Shown here: in pieces, positions 1 to 8,407 of the stretch
How the letters are laid out: each line of letters begins with the position of its first letter
Position numbering within the stretch: position 1 is the first letter of the stretch
Source: FEN-1219 sp039933105
Lineage (GTDB): Bacteria; Pseudomonadota; Gammaproteobacteria; Steroidobacterales; Rariloculaceae
Assembly: GCA_039933105.1 (NCBI GenBank)
Contig: JBDTOT010000018.1
Coordinates: 29,707-93,706 of the forward strand
Reading direction: 5' to 3'
DNA length: 64,000 nucleotides
Program-made: the position numbers and the translations under genes
The notes under the pieces: model-generated
Database searches by the model: none
Seen by the model: the letters and a program-made list of their open reading frames with translations, nothing else
Told to the model about the DNA's origin: nothing

Positions 1-491
1 GGATGCGCGCTCGCGAAAACCAGGCCGCGGAACGCCGCTATGGCGCTCGACGGTGGCACGCGCAGCGTCGCCCGGTGGCGCTCGAACAACTCTGCGAGCG
101 CCGCGGAAATCACGGCACTCGATTCCTTGATCAGCCGGCCAACGTCGCGCTGCCGTGCCCCCTGCAACGCCGAGACGGAACGCAGCGACTCTCCAAGCGC
201 GGCCATCCGATTAAAGTAATCTCGCAGCACGGCCGCGGCTTCGGCAAGGCCCACGCGCATGGGGGCGGACGCGCTGATCGCGCGTATGGCGTTTGCGACC
301 CCCGCCGGATCCATGCTCGCCTTGACTGCCTCGAAGATCAGTGCCGACTTGTCCGGGAAGACGCGGAAGATCGTGCCCTCCGCGATGTCCGCTGCCTTGG
401 CCACTTCCGCGGTGGTCACCGAGGCGCCCTTTTCGATGAGGAGCGGAACGACGACGTCGAGAATGGCACGGCGCCGGTCGGCGGCCGCCAT
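1..491 (-). CDS. TetR/AcrR-family transcriptional regulator (partial, C-terminus off the left edge)
   Basis: The minus strand reads MAAADRRRAILDVVVPL, then a helix-turn-helix of the TetR type (EVAKAADIAEGTIFRVFPDK, residues about 28-47), followed by an all-helical ligand-binding region that runs off the window. TetR proteins are usually ligand-released repressors. The ATG at 491 is chosen because the protein then begins just before the first TetR helix; an in-frame GTG at 521 would add ten residues. A perfect 18-bp palindrome at 537-554 lies just upstream, where an autoregulated TetR gene normally has its operator. The divergent small gene starting at 721 shares this intergenic region and is a candidate target. 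The family is clear; the effector is unknown. Confidence 0.9.
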   Translation of the reverse strand, partial: MAAADRRRAILDVVVPLLIEKGASVTTAEVAKAADIAEGTIFRVFPDKSALIFEAVKASMDPAGVANAIRAISASAPMRVGLAEAAAVLRDYFNRMAALGESLRSVSALQGARQRDVGRLIKESSAVISAALAELFERHRATLRVPPSSAIAAFRGLVFASAH

Positions 492-536
492 GGGTCTCGA
501 TCGCACGTCCCGCTTCTTCACCGCGGCGATGCTATA

Positions 537-554
537 TGAGTGAGTGCTCACTCA
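537..554. promoter_or_regulatory. Palindromic operator, probably for the adjacent TetR regulator
   Basis: TGAGTGAG-TG-CTCACTCA is a perfect inverted repeat with 8-bp arms and a 2-bp centre. It lies 46 bp upstream of the TetR ATG, between that gene and the divergent gene at 721. Its form and place match TetR-family operators; binding by this protein is inferred. Confidence 0.75.
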
Positions 555-720
555 CAAGGCAGAGCGAGGTTGAGCTACTCGGTAACAAACGGTTACCACG
601 ATTAGGTAATTATCCCGATACCACCGCCAGTGACATTCCCTTAACGTGACTGCCGTGCCCGACAATCTCACCGTCTCCGAGGTCGTCGTAGCCACGAACA
701 AGAGCCAGAGGGACAAGCGA

Positions 721-1053
721 ATGACAATACGAATGTCGTTGTCGGGTGCGAACCGAAAAACCGCGACCGTCGAGATACGCGAGCTTCTCAATGTCACGGA
801 ACGTAGCCGTCTCTTGAAGCAGCTAGCCGCCAAACGTGGCGTACGTAGCGCGTACTTCAGCGCCGAGGAACCGCGGCGGATCAGCGTCGAGTACGACGCC
901 GACCTCGTCTCCACCCTCGGAATATTGGATTTCTTCGAGAGCTGCGCTTTGCACGCACAACTCTCGCTACGCCGCGAACGATTGACGGCCCGGACGGCAT
1001 TGATCGACGCGGTGTTGCTCCCCGCCGAAAACCGGCCCGCGATGCGGACCTGA
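721..1053 (+). CDS. Small HMA-like (ferredoxin-fold) protein lacking the CxxC metal motif
   Basis: A 110-residue protein. Residues about 15-75 alternate strand and helix in a beta-alpha-beta-beta-alpha-beta order (TATVEIREL, then a helix with ERSRLLKQLAAKRG, then SAYFSAE and RISVEYDAD, then a second helix), which resembles heavy-metal-associated domains. The CxxC of true metal carriers is absent. The ATG at 721 is preceded by GAGGG at good spacing; an upstream GTG at 646 is in frame but less likely. It is transcribed away from the TetR gene across the palindrome at 537-554, so it may be TetR-controlled. The fold assignment is by pattern only, and the function is unknown. Confidence 0.55.
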   Translation: MTIRMSLSGANRKTATVEIRELLNVTERSRLLKQLAAKRGVRSAYFSAEEPRRISVEYDADLVSTLGILDFFESCALHAQLSLRRERLTARTALIDAVLLPAENRPAMRT

Positions 1054-1115
1054 TCGCGGGCACGGCGCGGCGACGCAAGATCGTCGGCCAAGCAGCGCGT
1101 GAAGACGACTAGCGG

Positions 1116-1619
1116 CTACCGCGTCGCTTCCAGGATCTCGCGCACTTGCGCATTTTGCAGCAGCGCGACGATCTTCGGATTGGTCATCAGGGCGGCGTAG
1201 TCGCCTGCTGCGATAGCCTTCGCGATTACGGGATCCGCTAACACCGCCAGCACCTCTGGGTCGTTCTGCAACGCGAGTACGGTCGCGAGTAACGCGGGAT
1301 CCTGGGTGATACGCGACTTCATCGCGTCCAGCGTCTGCGGCTCGGGAAAAACTTCGCCTGCCGAGGAGGCGGGGGCTGGTCCCGTCGCCCCCTGCTCGCC
1401 CTCGCTGATCGAACGCACCTCTTGTTTGGGCACGCGGAGCGTGCCGACCGAAGCGGTCTCGACGGTGTAGGTGCCATCTTGCAGCGACTTCACTTCACCC
1501 TGGATCACGGTGCCGTCTCGCAGCACGATCGTGGCCGCGAAAGACGTGCTGCAAAGAACGAGCACGCCGAGTACGAAAGAGTGAACGGCCGCTGCACGGG
1601 CAAAAGTAAAGCTGCGCAT
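1116..1619 (-). CDS. Exported protein with a STI1-like helical C-terminus
   Basis: A 167-residue protein with a Sec signal peptide (hydrophobic core about residues 13-27, cleavage near SFA|ATI). The mature N-terminus (TIVLRDGTVIQGEVKSLQDG) is a small beta domain of the kind that starts 'DGT.I.GEV'. After a Pro/Ala linker, residues about 110-165 hold two short DP-containing helical repeats (NDPEVLAVLADPVIAKAI and TNPKIVALLQN), resembling the STI1/heat-shock chaperonin-binding motif. It is monocistronic by spacing. A periplasmic protein-interaction role is plausible; no enzyme motif is visible. Confidence 0.7.
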   Translation of the reverse strand: MRSFTFARAAAVHSFVLGVLVLCSTSFAATIVLRDGTVIQGEVKSLQDGTYTVETASVGTLRVPKQEVRSISEGEQGATGPAPASSAGEVFPEPQTLDAMKSRITQDPALLATVLALQNDPEVLAVLADPVIAKAIAAGDYAALMTNPKIVALLQNAQVREILEATR

Positions 1620-1695
1620 GACCCGCTACCTCGTGGGTTTCATCGAGCTTACCTCAGATTTCTAGTCGCAAGATCTGCGCGACGCGCGGGAGCCG

Positions 1696-2496
1696 CTAGA
1701 GACCGAGCAGCGCCACAATATCGGGCCACGACCTCGCGCCATTCGTGCGCATTTCGACACTCAACGCTTCGGGCATCCACGCGACAAACGCGGGCTCGAA
1801 TGAGGCACGGCCTCGAATGCGCTCGAACCAATCGGCGACGCGCGGCAGGCGACCTTCACGCCACAGCCCTTCCATGGAGAGCGCCGCGAGTCGGTTCAAG
1901 TAAGGCGCCATGGCGACGTCCGCCATCGTGAACCCTTCGCCGACGAGCCAATCGGATTTCTGCAGCGCGCGCTCCATCCTCTCGAGATACCCAGCGTACA
2001 GGCGAATCTTGTCGGCCGCGCCGGGTGCCGCAAGCCCGTGCTGAATCCATTGCCACTTCAGCGCCCGCGCCGCCGCGCCTTCGCCGCCACCGCTCTTCAC
2101 GAAGTCCTCGAAACTGCCTGCCCCATTACGCAGGATCGTATGCCGATGCGATACGACATAGGTGATCGCCGAACACGCGGGATGCAGTTCCTCATCGACG
2201 GCTTTGGTCCACGCCCTCACGCGGGCGCGTTCCAACGGCGCGCCCGGCAACAGCGGCGGATCCGGGAACGCCTCCTCGACGTACTCGCAGATCACCGTCG
2301 ACTCCGTGATGACGTTGCCGTCGTCGATGAGCACGGGCACCACGCCTTTCGGATTGATCGCCAGGAACTCGGGGCGAAACTGTTCGCCGCGCAGAATGTC
2401 GACGTAGTGCCCCACCCACTCGAGCCGCTTCTCGGCGAGCGCAAAGCGGACTTTGGCTGCGCAGGCGGACGATCCGTGGTGGTAGAGTTCGATCAT
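1696..2496 (-). CDS. Glutathione S-transferase family protein
   Basis: A 266-residue two-domain GST. The N-terminal thioredoxin-like domain starts MIELYHHGSSACAAKVRFAL with a Ser/Cys cluster at the usual catalytic position. It has the cis-proline region KGVVPVLIDDG and the glutathione gamma-glutamyl contact ES in ITESTVICEYVEE (about residue 65). The helical C-terminal domain ends with FTMADVAMAPYLNRL, the N-capping/hydrophobic-staple segment. The protein is cytosolic and conjugates or reduces electrophiles with glutathione; the substrate is not evident. It is somewhat longer than typical (about 210-230 residues) because of an insertion near residues 120-160. Its neighbours are unrelated. Confidence 0.9.
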   Translation of the reverse strand: MIELYHHGSSACAAKVRFALAEKRLEWVGHYVDILRGEQFRPEFLAINPKGVVPVLIDDGNVITESTVICEYVEEAFPDPPLLPGAPLERARVRAWTKAVDEELHPACSAITYVVSHRHTILRNGAGSFEDFVKSGGGEGAAARALKWQWIQHGLAAPGAADKIRLYAGYLERMERALQKSDWLVGEGFTMADVAMAPYLNRLAALSMEGLWREGRLPRVADWFERIRGRASFEPAFVAWMPEALSVEMRTNGARSWPDIVALLGL

Positions 2497-2613
2497 TCCT
2501 TAGTCTAGAGCACGCGTCAGCCACGCGCGATCGAGCACGGCGATGCGCTTGCCAAGCTTGCGCTATCTACGTGGTTCGGCAAAATGGCATGAGTAACTAC
2601 CGGAGATTGCCCG

Positions 2614-3306
2614 ATGCGCCCACGGTTGCTTGGCACGCTCTCGGCGATCCTGACGCTGACTGCTTGCGTCCAACCGCAGCCGCAGTCAGATCCTGACGCG
2701 CGGACGGCGAAGCCGCCTTCTCCGCAAGCACCGATCCCAGCACCGACCAACGACGTAGCGCCGCCCGCGGTCGCACCTCAGGCGCCGACAGCAACAGCGT
2801 CACCTCCTGGCGTTCCTGATGCAGGTAACCCCCGAGCGGCCGCGCCTGCCGTGCCTCCCAAAGGCAACGCAGCCGCTGGGAGACCCGGCCCACCCCCGGC
2901 GCCGCCCGTTCCCCCGAGCCAGAGCCCGGCGCCACCCGCGGTGGCCTCGACGCCTGCTACGCCGCCGTCGGTGGCAGCGGTTACCCTGCCGCAACCGCCC
3001 GCCGCGGCGGCGACCTTGGATCTGGCCGGTCTCACGCAGCGCCTGCGGGACACTAGCGCCATCGGCATCTTCACGAAGCTCTCTCTCAAGAATCAGGTCG
3101 ATGATCTGCTCGCCGAGTTTCGCGGCTTCTATAAAGGACAGGCCAAAGTCCCCCTGGCGGATCTTCGGCAGCGGTACGAGCTGTTGTTGCTGAAAGTCGT
3201 ATCGGTCTTGCAGGACGCCGACCAACCCCTCGCGAGCGCAGTCGCCTCGTCACGCGAAGCGATCTGGAAGATTCTGGCCGACCCGCAAGAGTTCTCGAAA
3301 ATCTGA
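2614..3306 (+). CDS. Proline-rich lipoprotein of unknown function
   Basis: A 230-residue protein beginning with a lipoprotein signal (LTLTAC, lipid-modified Cys at about residue 18). Residues about 20-125 are Pro/Ala-rich low complexity, a likely flexible spacer across the periplasm. A folded, mostly helical C-terminal domain follows (about 130-230, with QRLRDTSAIGIFTKLSLKNQ and a PLADLRQRYELLLLK segment). GGAG lies upstream of the ATG. The next gene starts 22 bases after the stop, so the two are probably co-transcribed. The C-terminal domain recalls small conserved domains of periplasmic lipoproteins, but I do not recognise a named family. Confidence 0.75.
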   Translation: MRPRLLGTLSAILTLTACVQPQPQSDPDARTAKPPSPQAPIPAPTNDVAPPAVAPQAPTATASPPGVPDAGNPRAAAPAVPPKGNAAAGRPGPPPAPPVPPSQSPAPPAVASTPATPPSVAAVTLPQPPAAAATLDLAGLTQRLRDTSAIGIFTKLSLKNQVDDLLAEFRGFYKGQAKVPLADLRQRYELLLLKVVSVLQDADQPLASAVASSREAIWKILADPQEFSKI

Positions 3307-3328
3307 ACTGCCGTCTGGAGAAATCACG

Positions 3329-3577
3329 ATGAAACAGGCGCTAGCTGCTCTGACCCTCACCACGCTTTCCTTCGCCGGCAGCGCGCCCGTGCTGGCCGCC
3401 GACGACGCCATCGGCAAGGATCTGAAGGCGACCATCGCTCTGCAGGGCTTCCCGTGCAATGAGATTGCTACCTCGAAGCGCAACGCCGACAGCGACTACA
3501 CCGCCACCTGCAAAGACGGCAATCGCTACCGTATCTTCGTGAGCTCACAGGGACGAGTGGTCGTGCAGAAGCTGTAA
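3329..3577 (+). CDS. Small secreted protein, unknown function
   Basis: An 82-residue protein with a Sec signal peptide (cleavage near VLA|ADD). The mature 58 residues contain two cysteines (FPCNE and TATCKDGNRYRI) that could form a disulfide, and end in a beta-rich RYRIFVSSQGRVVVQKL, resembling small PepSY/YpeB-like extracytoplasmic domains. GGAG precedes the ATG at good distance. It lies directly behind the lipoprotein gene and is likely in the same transcript. Confidence 0.75.
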   Translation: MKQALAALTLTTLSFAGSAPVLAADDAIGKDLKATIALQGFPCNEIATSKRNADSDYTATCKDGNRYRIFVSSQGRVVVQKL

Positions 3578-3752
3578 TCAGTGCCCACCTAGCTCATAAA
3601 GAACAGTCGGTAACTATTTGATATAGTTAATTATTTTATCGAGAAGAAGGACTCGAGCTCTCGACCTCAAAGGATCGGGGGCGGCGGTTGAGTTCGAGCA
3701 CGCCCGAGTACAAGCTTGCAGGCATTCGTCGATCCACCTGCTGGAGTAGTCA

Positions 3753-4724
3753 GTGTCTGTCGCGGTTGACTCGGGCCAAAGCGCTGCCCAGTGGGCCAAG
3801 TTTGCGTCAGATGCCGGCTCACGGTTCTCGAACCGTTTGGAGTTTCAGCCGCGATCCACGGTGCAGTTCGCACCACGGTTAGCGTTTACTACGGGTGACG
3901 GCGTAGCCATCTCGAGAACGGTGATGCCGGCGTTACGCGTTACGAACCACGGCAGCTCACGTCCGGATCCCGTCTACCAGATTGCCTTCGCCGACCATGA
4001 GTCCTTGTTTGCCACTGAGCACGGAACGCTCAGATTGGCGGCCGCCGAACTCGTGATCTCCAATGCGGCGGTCCCTGCCGAATGGACGGTCGATCAACCT
4101 TACACCGCGGTCGCGATCCACATCGAGGAACGACTGATTCGCCGGCACATTCCGGATCCGATGGCGTTGGTCGGCATGAATCTCGAGCTACCCACGGCGT
4201 TGAATGACATCCTCGTGCGGATCATGAACACCTGTGTCGCCGGGCCTCGGCTGGGGGAGTTCAGCGCCACGAGCCGAAATGTCGCATGCGCGTTCCTGAA
4301 CCTTCTGGCCATGAGTCCCAGAGCGCTGGCACGCGAGAAGCGCGCCGAGCGTAACGCGGACTTTCGCCGCGCCCAGATCAAGACCTTCATCCAGGAAAAT
4401 TACGCGCGGCCGGGTCTGTCGATGGAGGACGTCGCCGCCCATCTCGGAGTTACCACTCGCTATATACATAGAGTGCTTGCGCCCGACGGGCTGACACCTT
4501 CGGAATATCTACGTAGGTGCCGGTTGTCGGCGGCTCGCCGCCTGCTCTCGTCCCCGACGTTCGCCGACCACAGCATCACAGAGATCGCTTTCGCCTGCGG
4601 TTTCGCGAGCTCGTCACACTTCTCAACGGAATTCAGGAAACGCTTTGACCGGAGTCCTCGCAGCTACCGTCAGTCGACACTCCCAGAAGGTGTGCCCCCG
4701 GCTGCGCCGGGCCGCGCGCGTTAG
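3753..4724 (+). CDS. AraC-family transcriptional regulator
   Basis: A 323-residue regulator. Residues about 40-215 resemble the AraC-type cupin-like sensor domain (AraC_binding_2 type). Residues about 215-310 form the double helix-turn-helix domain: MEDVAAHLGVTTRYIHR is the first, and ITEIAFACGFASSSHFSTEF followed by FRKRFDRSPRSYR is the conserved second. The start is GTG at 3753 with GGAG seven bases upstream. Its 3' end overlaps the converging TonB-receptor reading frame by 102 bases. AraC proteins next to TonB receptors often control them, so that receptor is a candidate target. Confidence 0.9.
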   Translation: MSVAVDSGQSAAQWAKFASDAGSRFSNRLEFQPRSTVQFAPRLAFTTGDGVAISRTVMPALRVTNHGSSRPDPVYQIAFADHESLFATEHGTLRLAAAELVISNAAVPAEWTVDQPYTAVAIHIEERLIRRHIPDPMALVGMNLELPTALNDILVRIMNTCVAGPRLGEFSATSRNVACAFLNLLAMSPRALAREKRAERNADFRRAQIKTFIQENYARPGLSMEDVAAHLGVTTRYIHRVLAPDGLTPSEYLRRCRLSAARRLLSSPTFADHSITEIAFACGFASSSHFSTEFRKRFDRSPRSYRQSTLPEGVPPAAPGRAR

Positions 4725-7433
4725 CGTATCTGGCTCGATAGCGTCGACCCCTCGCGCCCCGAACGGCGCGCTCCGGTTTACCCGGAGCGCGCTTTCGAGG
4801 CGGCCGCCGCGCGACTTGGACCGCGAGAAGTTGAACCGCACGCTCGCGCCGAGCTCGCGCGGCGGCGCCGGATTGCCCTGCTCGCGGCCGGAGTTACCGA
4901 GCAGCGACAGCTTTCCGAAGAAGTAGTACTCGTCGGTAAGGTTCCGGCCATAGACGGAGAACGACCACTTGGACGCTGGAATGTCCCACGTGACCCGTCC
5001 ATTCAACACGCCGTAGGCCGGCTGGCGCCCGTCCTCGTGATTCACGATGCCCGCGACAGGATTGGTCGTGAACCAGATGTCGTCCTGCCAGGTGTAATCG
5101 AGCCTGGGCGTCAGCGTCGTGCCTCTCGTGCCCACCCTGAACTTGTAGGAGATGCCGAGCCCCATATTCCATTCCGGCGTGCGCGGCGAATAGAGCACTT
5201 CTCCACGAATCGACGCATCGGGGGACGTGTTCGGGACCGTGATGAAGATGCCGGACGAACGACCGAGATCCGTCACCAGATAATTCTGGTAACCGAGCGA
5301 GAAGTCGATCCGCAGGTTGTCAACGGGTTCCGCCAGGATTTCCGCTTCGACGCCCCAGTTGCGCGACTCGCCCGTGTTCACCGTCGGAAACGAATTCACG
5401 CGCACCGGCGTGCACGGCGCGCAGTCGGCGATCGCCTGCTGCTTGTCCGAGTTCGTCATGTAGTAGACGTCGCCGTTGAATCGCAGCCGATGGTTGAGCC
5501 AATCGCTCTTGACGCCAACTTCGAAGTTATCGATGAACTCGGGCTGGAACGACGCGAGCTGGAGCTGGTTCGCGGGCCGCGGGCTGAATCCGCCGCCGCG
5601 GAATCCCGTGGACAGCTGCACGTAGCCGTTCAGCGTATCCGTGAACTGGTAATCGAAGGCGAGCTTCGGCGACCATTCCTGCGAATGCACGGACACGAGG
5701 CCGTTGTCGATCAGCACGAACTGCGAAAGTCCGATGCCCGTGGGGGCGACGTTGCCCGTGACGCGATAGATGGTCGCCTCCTTCTTGTCGTCCGTGTAGC
5801 GGGCACCGGCTTCGATGCTGAGCTTCTCTGTCGCCTGCCAGTTGAAGTGCCCGAATACCGCCCAGTTCTGCAGCTTCTGGACATCTTTGTTATCCGCGAA
5901 GTTCGACGTGTAGACGTAGCCGTTGCTGTATCCCTGGTTCGAATCGTCCGCGTCGTAATAGAAGAAGCCGGTGGTCCAATCGAGGTGTTTGTTCTTCCCC
6001 GTGACACCGCTCAAGTCGAATTCCTGAGTGAGCTGGTCGTGCTTCGACACGTCCCACGTGAAGGTTCCGGGCAGCGGCGAGCCGTCCGAATCGCGGCCGA
6101 ACGAGTTGTCGAAAGTGCGGTACGCCGTCTTAGACTTGAATTTCATCGAGTTCGTGATATCCCAGTCGACGTCGACCTGCATGCCGCTGTGACTCAAGTT
6201 GTTTTGGTTAGGCGTGATGCGCCCGGTCAATGGGTCTTGGCCGAAGCGGTGGTAGCTCGTGAATTTGCCGTCGGTTTGAAAACGTCCGTCGAACTGCCCA
6301 CCCACACCGAACACCGGTATCGTGATGGTGTTGTTCCAGTTGTTGATAGCGTTGGCTACGCCCGGAGGCACGCCGTTGTCGGTCCGCAGCAGCACCGTGT
6401 ACTTGTCGGGTGCGCCCTCCTGATCGCTGTAGGTGACGTCCGCGATGACGTTCACTTCGACCTTTTCCGACGCGACCCAGCGCAGGGCAACGCGCCCCGA
6501 CTGCACGTTCTCGTTGCCAAAGTGGTCCACGACGCAGCCGCGCGCGTCCGTCGTGCCGACCACGCTACCCAGGCGCACACCGCCGATCGCAGGATGTGTG
6601 TTGGAGGCGTATGCGATCCAAAGCGGACTCGTGGGATCGGGATTTCCTGCGGGCCGAGCTACGCCGTTCGTGCCGGCCGCGATGCCGGCGCCGCCGACGC
6701 CGAGCGAGCCCGCGCCGTTCACGCACTCGTAGTCCAAGATGTCGAAGTAGCCGTTTTGCTTCTTCGACGACGCCGAGATGCGAACCATCAGCTTGTCTTC
6801 GAGGATCGGGAAATCGTACGAGCCGCGCACATTCAGGCGATCGCGCTCGCCGGCTTCGAGCTCGACAAAACCTTCGCCGGTCCCATGCGGCTTTTTCGAG
6901 ATGATGCGCACCGCACCGCCGAGCGTGTTCTTGCCGAACAGCGTCCCTTGCGGACCGCGCAGAATCTCCACGCGCTCGATGTCGAGCAGATCGAGGATCG
7001 CGCCCTGCGGACGACCGTGATAGACGTCGTCGATGTAGATGGGTACGCCGGGCTCGAACGACAGCGAGTTGTCGCCTAAGCCGATGCCGCGAATGAACGC
7101 CGCCGCCGTGGAGCCCCAGCCGGCGCCGAGCGGCGCAATCACCGCGTTCGGCACGAATGAGTCGAGATCGAGCGTGCTCGTGGAGCCGCGCGCTTCCAGC
7201 ATGTCACCCGTCACGGCCGTGATCGCGAGCGGCGTCTTCTGGAGGTTTTCCTCGCGGAATCGCGCGCTGACGATGATCTCCTCCAGGCCGCCTGGCTGCT
7301 GTGCGAACGCCATTGCAGGAATCGCTGCGGCGGCGCAAACGCCGACGCTGGCGGTCGCTCGGAGAATGCTATTCACCGCGCCGCGCAAGGAATGCGGACG
7401 CGGCCCTGTATGAGCCGTGCTTCTCGTGATCAT
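4623..7433 (-). CDS. TonB-dependent outer-membrane receptor with unusual C-terminal extension
   Basis: A TonB-dependent receptor of about 936 residues in this frame. It has a signal peptide (cleavage after AFA), a TonB box (EEIIVSAR), a plug domain (QKTPLAITAVTGDMLEARG, then RVEILRGPQGTLFGKNTLGG) and a long beta-barrel. The ATG at 7433 follows a strong GGGGGAG. Such barrels end at a C-terminal aromatic residue; here VRFNF occurs at 4827-4835, yet the frame stays open for another 67 codons, past a terminator-like hairpin and into the AraC gene. Either the stop was lost or the assembly has a small error. The receptor imports a large or scarce substrate using TonB energy; its type suggests siderophores, glycans or hydrophobic compounds. 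Confidence 0.93.
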   Translation of the reverse strand: MITRSTAHTGPRPHSLRGAVNSILRATASVGVCAAAAIPAMAFAQQPGGLEEIIVSARFREENLQKTPLAITAVTGDMLEARGSTSTLDLDSFVPNAVIAPLGAGWGSTAAAFIRGIGLGDNSLSFEPGVPIYIDDVYHGRPQGAILDLLDIERVEILRGPQGTLFGKNTLGGAVRIISKKPHGTGEGFVELEAGERDRLNVRGSYDFPILEDKLMVRISASSKKQNGYFDILDYECVNGAGSLGVGGAGIAAGTNGVARPAGNPDPTSPLWIAYASNTHPAIGGVRLGSVVGTTDARGCVVDHFGNENVQSGRVALRWVASEKVEVNVIADVTYSDQEGAPDKYTVLLRTDNGVPPGVANAINNWNNTITIPVFGVGGQFDGRFQTDGKFTSYHRFGQDPLTGRITPNQNNLSHSGMQVDVDWDITNSMKFKSKTAYRTFDNSFGRDSDGSPLPGTFTWDVSKHDQLTQEFDLSGVTGKNKHLDWTTGFFYYDADDSNQGYSNGYVYTSNFADNKDVQKLQNWAVFGHFNWQATEKLSIEAGARYTDDKKEATIYRVTGNVAPTGIGLSQFVLIDNGLVSVHSQEWSPKLAFDYQFTDTLNGYVQLSTGFRGGGFSPRPANQLQLASFQPEFIDNFEVGVKSDWLNHRLRFNGDVYYMTNSDKQQAIADCAPCTPVRVNSFPTVNTGESRNWGVEAEILAEPVDNLRIDFSLGYQNYLVTDLGRSSGIFITVPNTSPDASIRGEVLYSPRTPEWNMGLGISYKFRVGTRGTTLTPRLDYTWQDDIWFTTNPVAGIVNHEDGRQPAYGVLNGRVTWDIPASKWSFSVYGRNLTDEYYFFGKLSLLGNSGREQGNPAPPRELGASVRFNFSRSKSRGGRLESALRVNRSAPFGARGVDAIEPDTLTRAARRSRGHTFWECRLTVAARTPVKAFPEFR
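4766..4792 (-). terminator. Intrinsic-terminator-like hairpin after the TonB receptor
   Basis: GCGCGCTCCGG, a 5-base loop, then CCGGAGCGCGC: a perfect 11-bp GC-rich stem. It lies just past the canonical end of the receptor barrel but inside the extended reading frame. No long T-run follows on the minus strand, so the strength of termination is uncertain. Confidence 0.6.
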
Positions 7434-7668
7434 GTGCTCCCCCCCGGGAACGTGTGTGCGTTTTTTGTCGATCGTCGCGCGGGCACCCCTTTCCGCCCGG
7501 AACAACACTGCCGATCGACCCCCCAAGACCCGGCGACACTAACACGATTTTGTTCGCGGGTATAAGCGATGATGGTGCTGACGCCCCTTGGTCCGTTTGG
7601 TCAGGGCGTCTAGGCGCAGAGTCACCCGCGCAGAACGGACGCGCGGCAGCCCGCGCGCCCGGGACCGG

Positions 7669-8250
7669 TTAATTCAGCAGCTTCTCGACCGCTTCGTTGA
7701 ATTGTGGCGAATCCGGCGCCACGCGGCTGTCGAAGTACTGCGCCACCCTGCCGTCGGCCGTGACCAGGTACTTGTTGAAGTTCCACTGCGGCTCCTCAGT
7801 CTGGCGCGCGAGCTCCTTGAACACCGCGTTGGCCTCCGGCCCCTTCACGTGTTGCGGCGCGAGCATCGTGAACTTCACGCCGTAGTTGATGAAGCACATC
7901 GTGGCCGCTTCGGCCTCGTCTTTCGCTTCCTGATTGAAGTCATCCGACGAGAAGCCGACCACTACGAGTCCCCGGGCTTTGTACTTCTGGTACACCTCTT
8001 CGAGTCCTTTGAACTGCGGTGTGAAGCCGCAGTGGCTTGCTGTGTTCACGATCAGCATCGGTTTGCCCGCGACGAGCGTGCAGAGATTCACGCTGTCCTC
8101 GGAGTGCAGCTTGCGGTACTCCTGGTTCAGGAAGGCCGGGCACGATCCCGCGGCAGACGCAGTCGCTACCGCGGACACCCGCGGCGCGGGCGACAAGTGC
8201 AACACCGCGACCAGCGAAACGAACGTCGCTACGGCATAGGCGGTTTTCAT
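7669..8250 (-). CDS. Exported glutathione-peroxidase family protein
   Basis: A 193-residue thioredoxin-fold peroxidase with an N-terminal signal (cleavage near residues 26-35). It shows the glutathione-peroxidase core: NTASHCGFTPQFKGLEEVY with the peroxidatic Cys, GLVVVGFSSDDF in place of the usual FPCNQF, and the late WNFNKYLV with the catalytic Trp and Asn. The canonical catalytic Gln is replaced by Asp, which may change the substrate or weaken activity. The ATG at 8250 places the signal peptide at the start; a longer upstream frame is less likely. It probably reduces peroxides in the periplasm using thioredoxin-like donors. It is monocistronic. Confidence 0.88.
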   Translation of the reverse strand: MKTAYAVATFVSLVAVLHLSPAPRVSAVATASAAGSCPAFLNQEYRKLHSEDSVNLCTLVAGKPMLIVNTASHCGFTPQFKGLEEVYQKYKARGLVVVGFSSDDFNQEAKDEAEAATMCFINYGVKFTMLAPQHVKGPEANAVFKELARQTEEPQWNFNKYLVTADGRVAQYFDSRVAPDSPQFNEAVEKLLN

Positions 8251-8407
8251 CGGCAGACCTCGCGTTTGGGCTCGGGGATTAGACGATACCCCAGGTCGGT
8301 ATGTGCAGCGCTGATGGGCGCGCACAGCTGCGCGCGTATTTCCATCTCGGCTGCTTTCTCCGCAAAGAAAAGATCGCGAAAGACACTGCGCCCTGCCGCG
8401 TCAGGAA

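Noticed and set aside
3635..3690. GGACTCGAGCTCTCGACCTC resembling a tRNA 3' end
   Set aside because: The T stem does not pair well, and no acceptor, D or anticodon arm can be placed around it.
5037..7079. A 680-codon open frame on the plus strand opposite the TonB receptor
   Set aside because: It has no domain pattern, is Arg/Val/His-rich as expected for the antisense of GC-rich coding DNA, and the opposite strand encodes a clear receptor.
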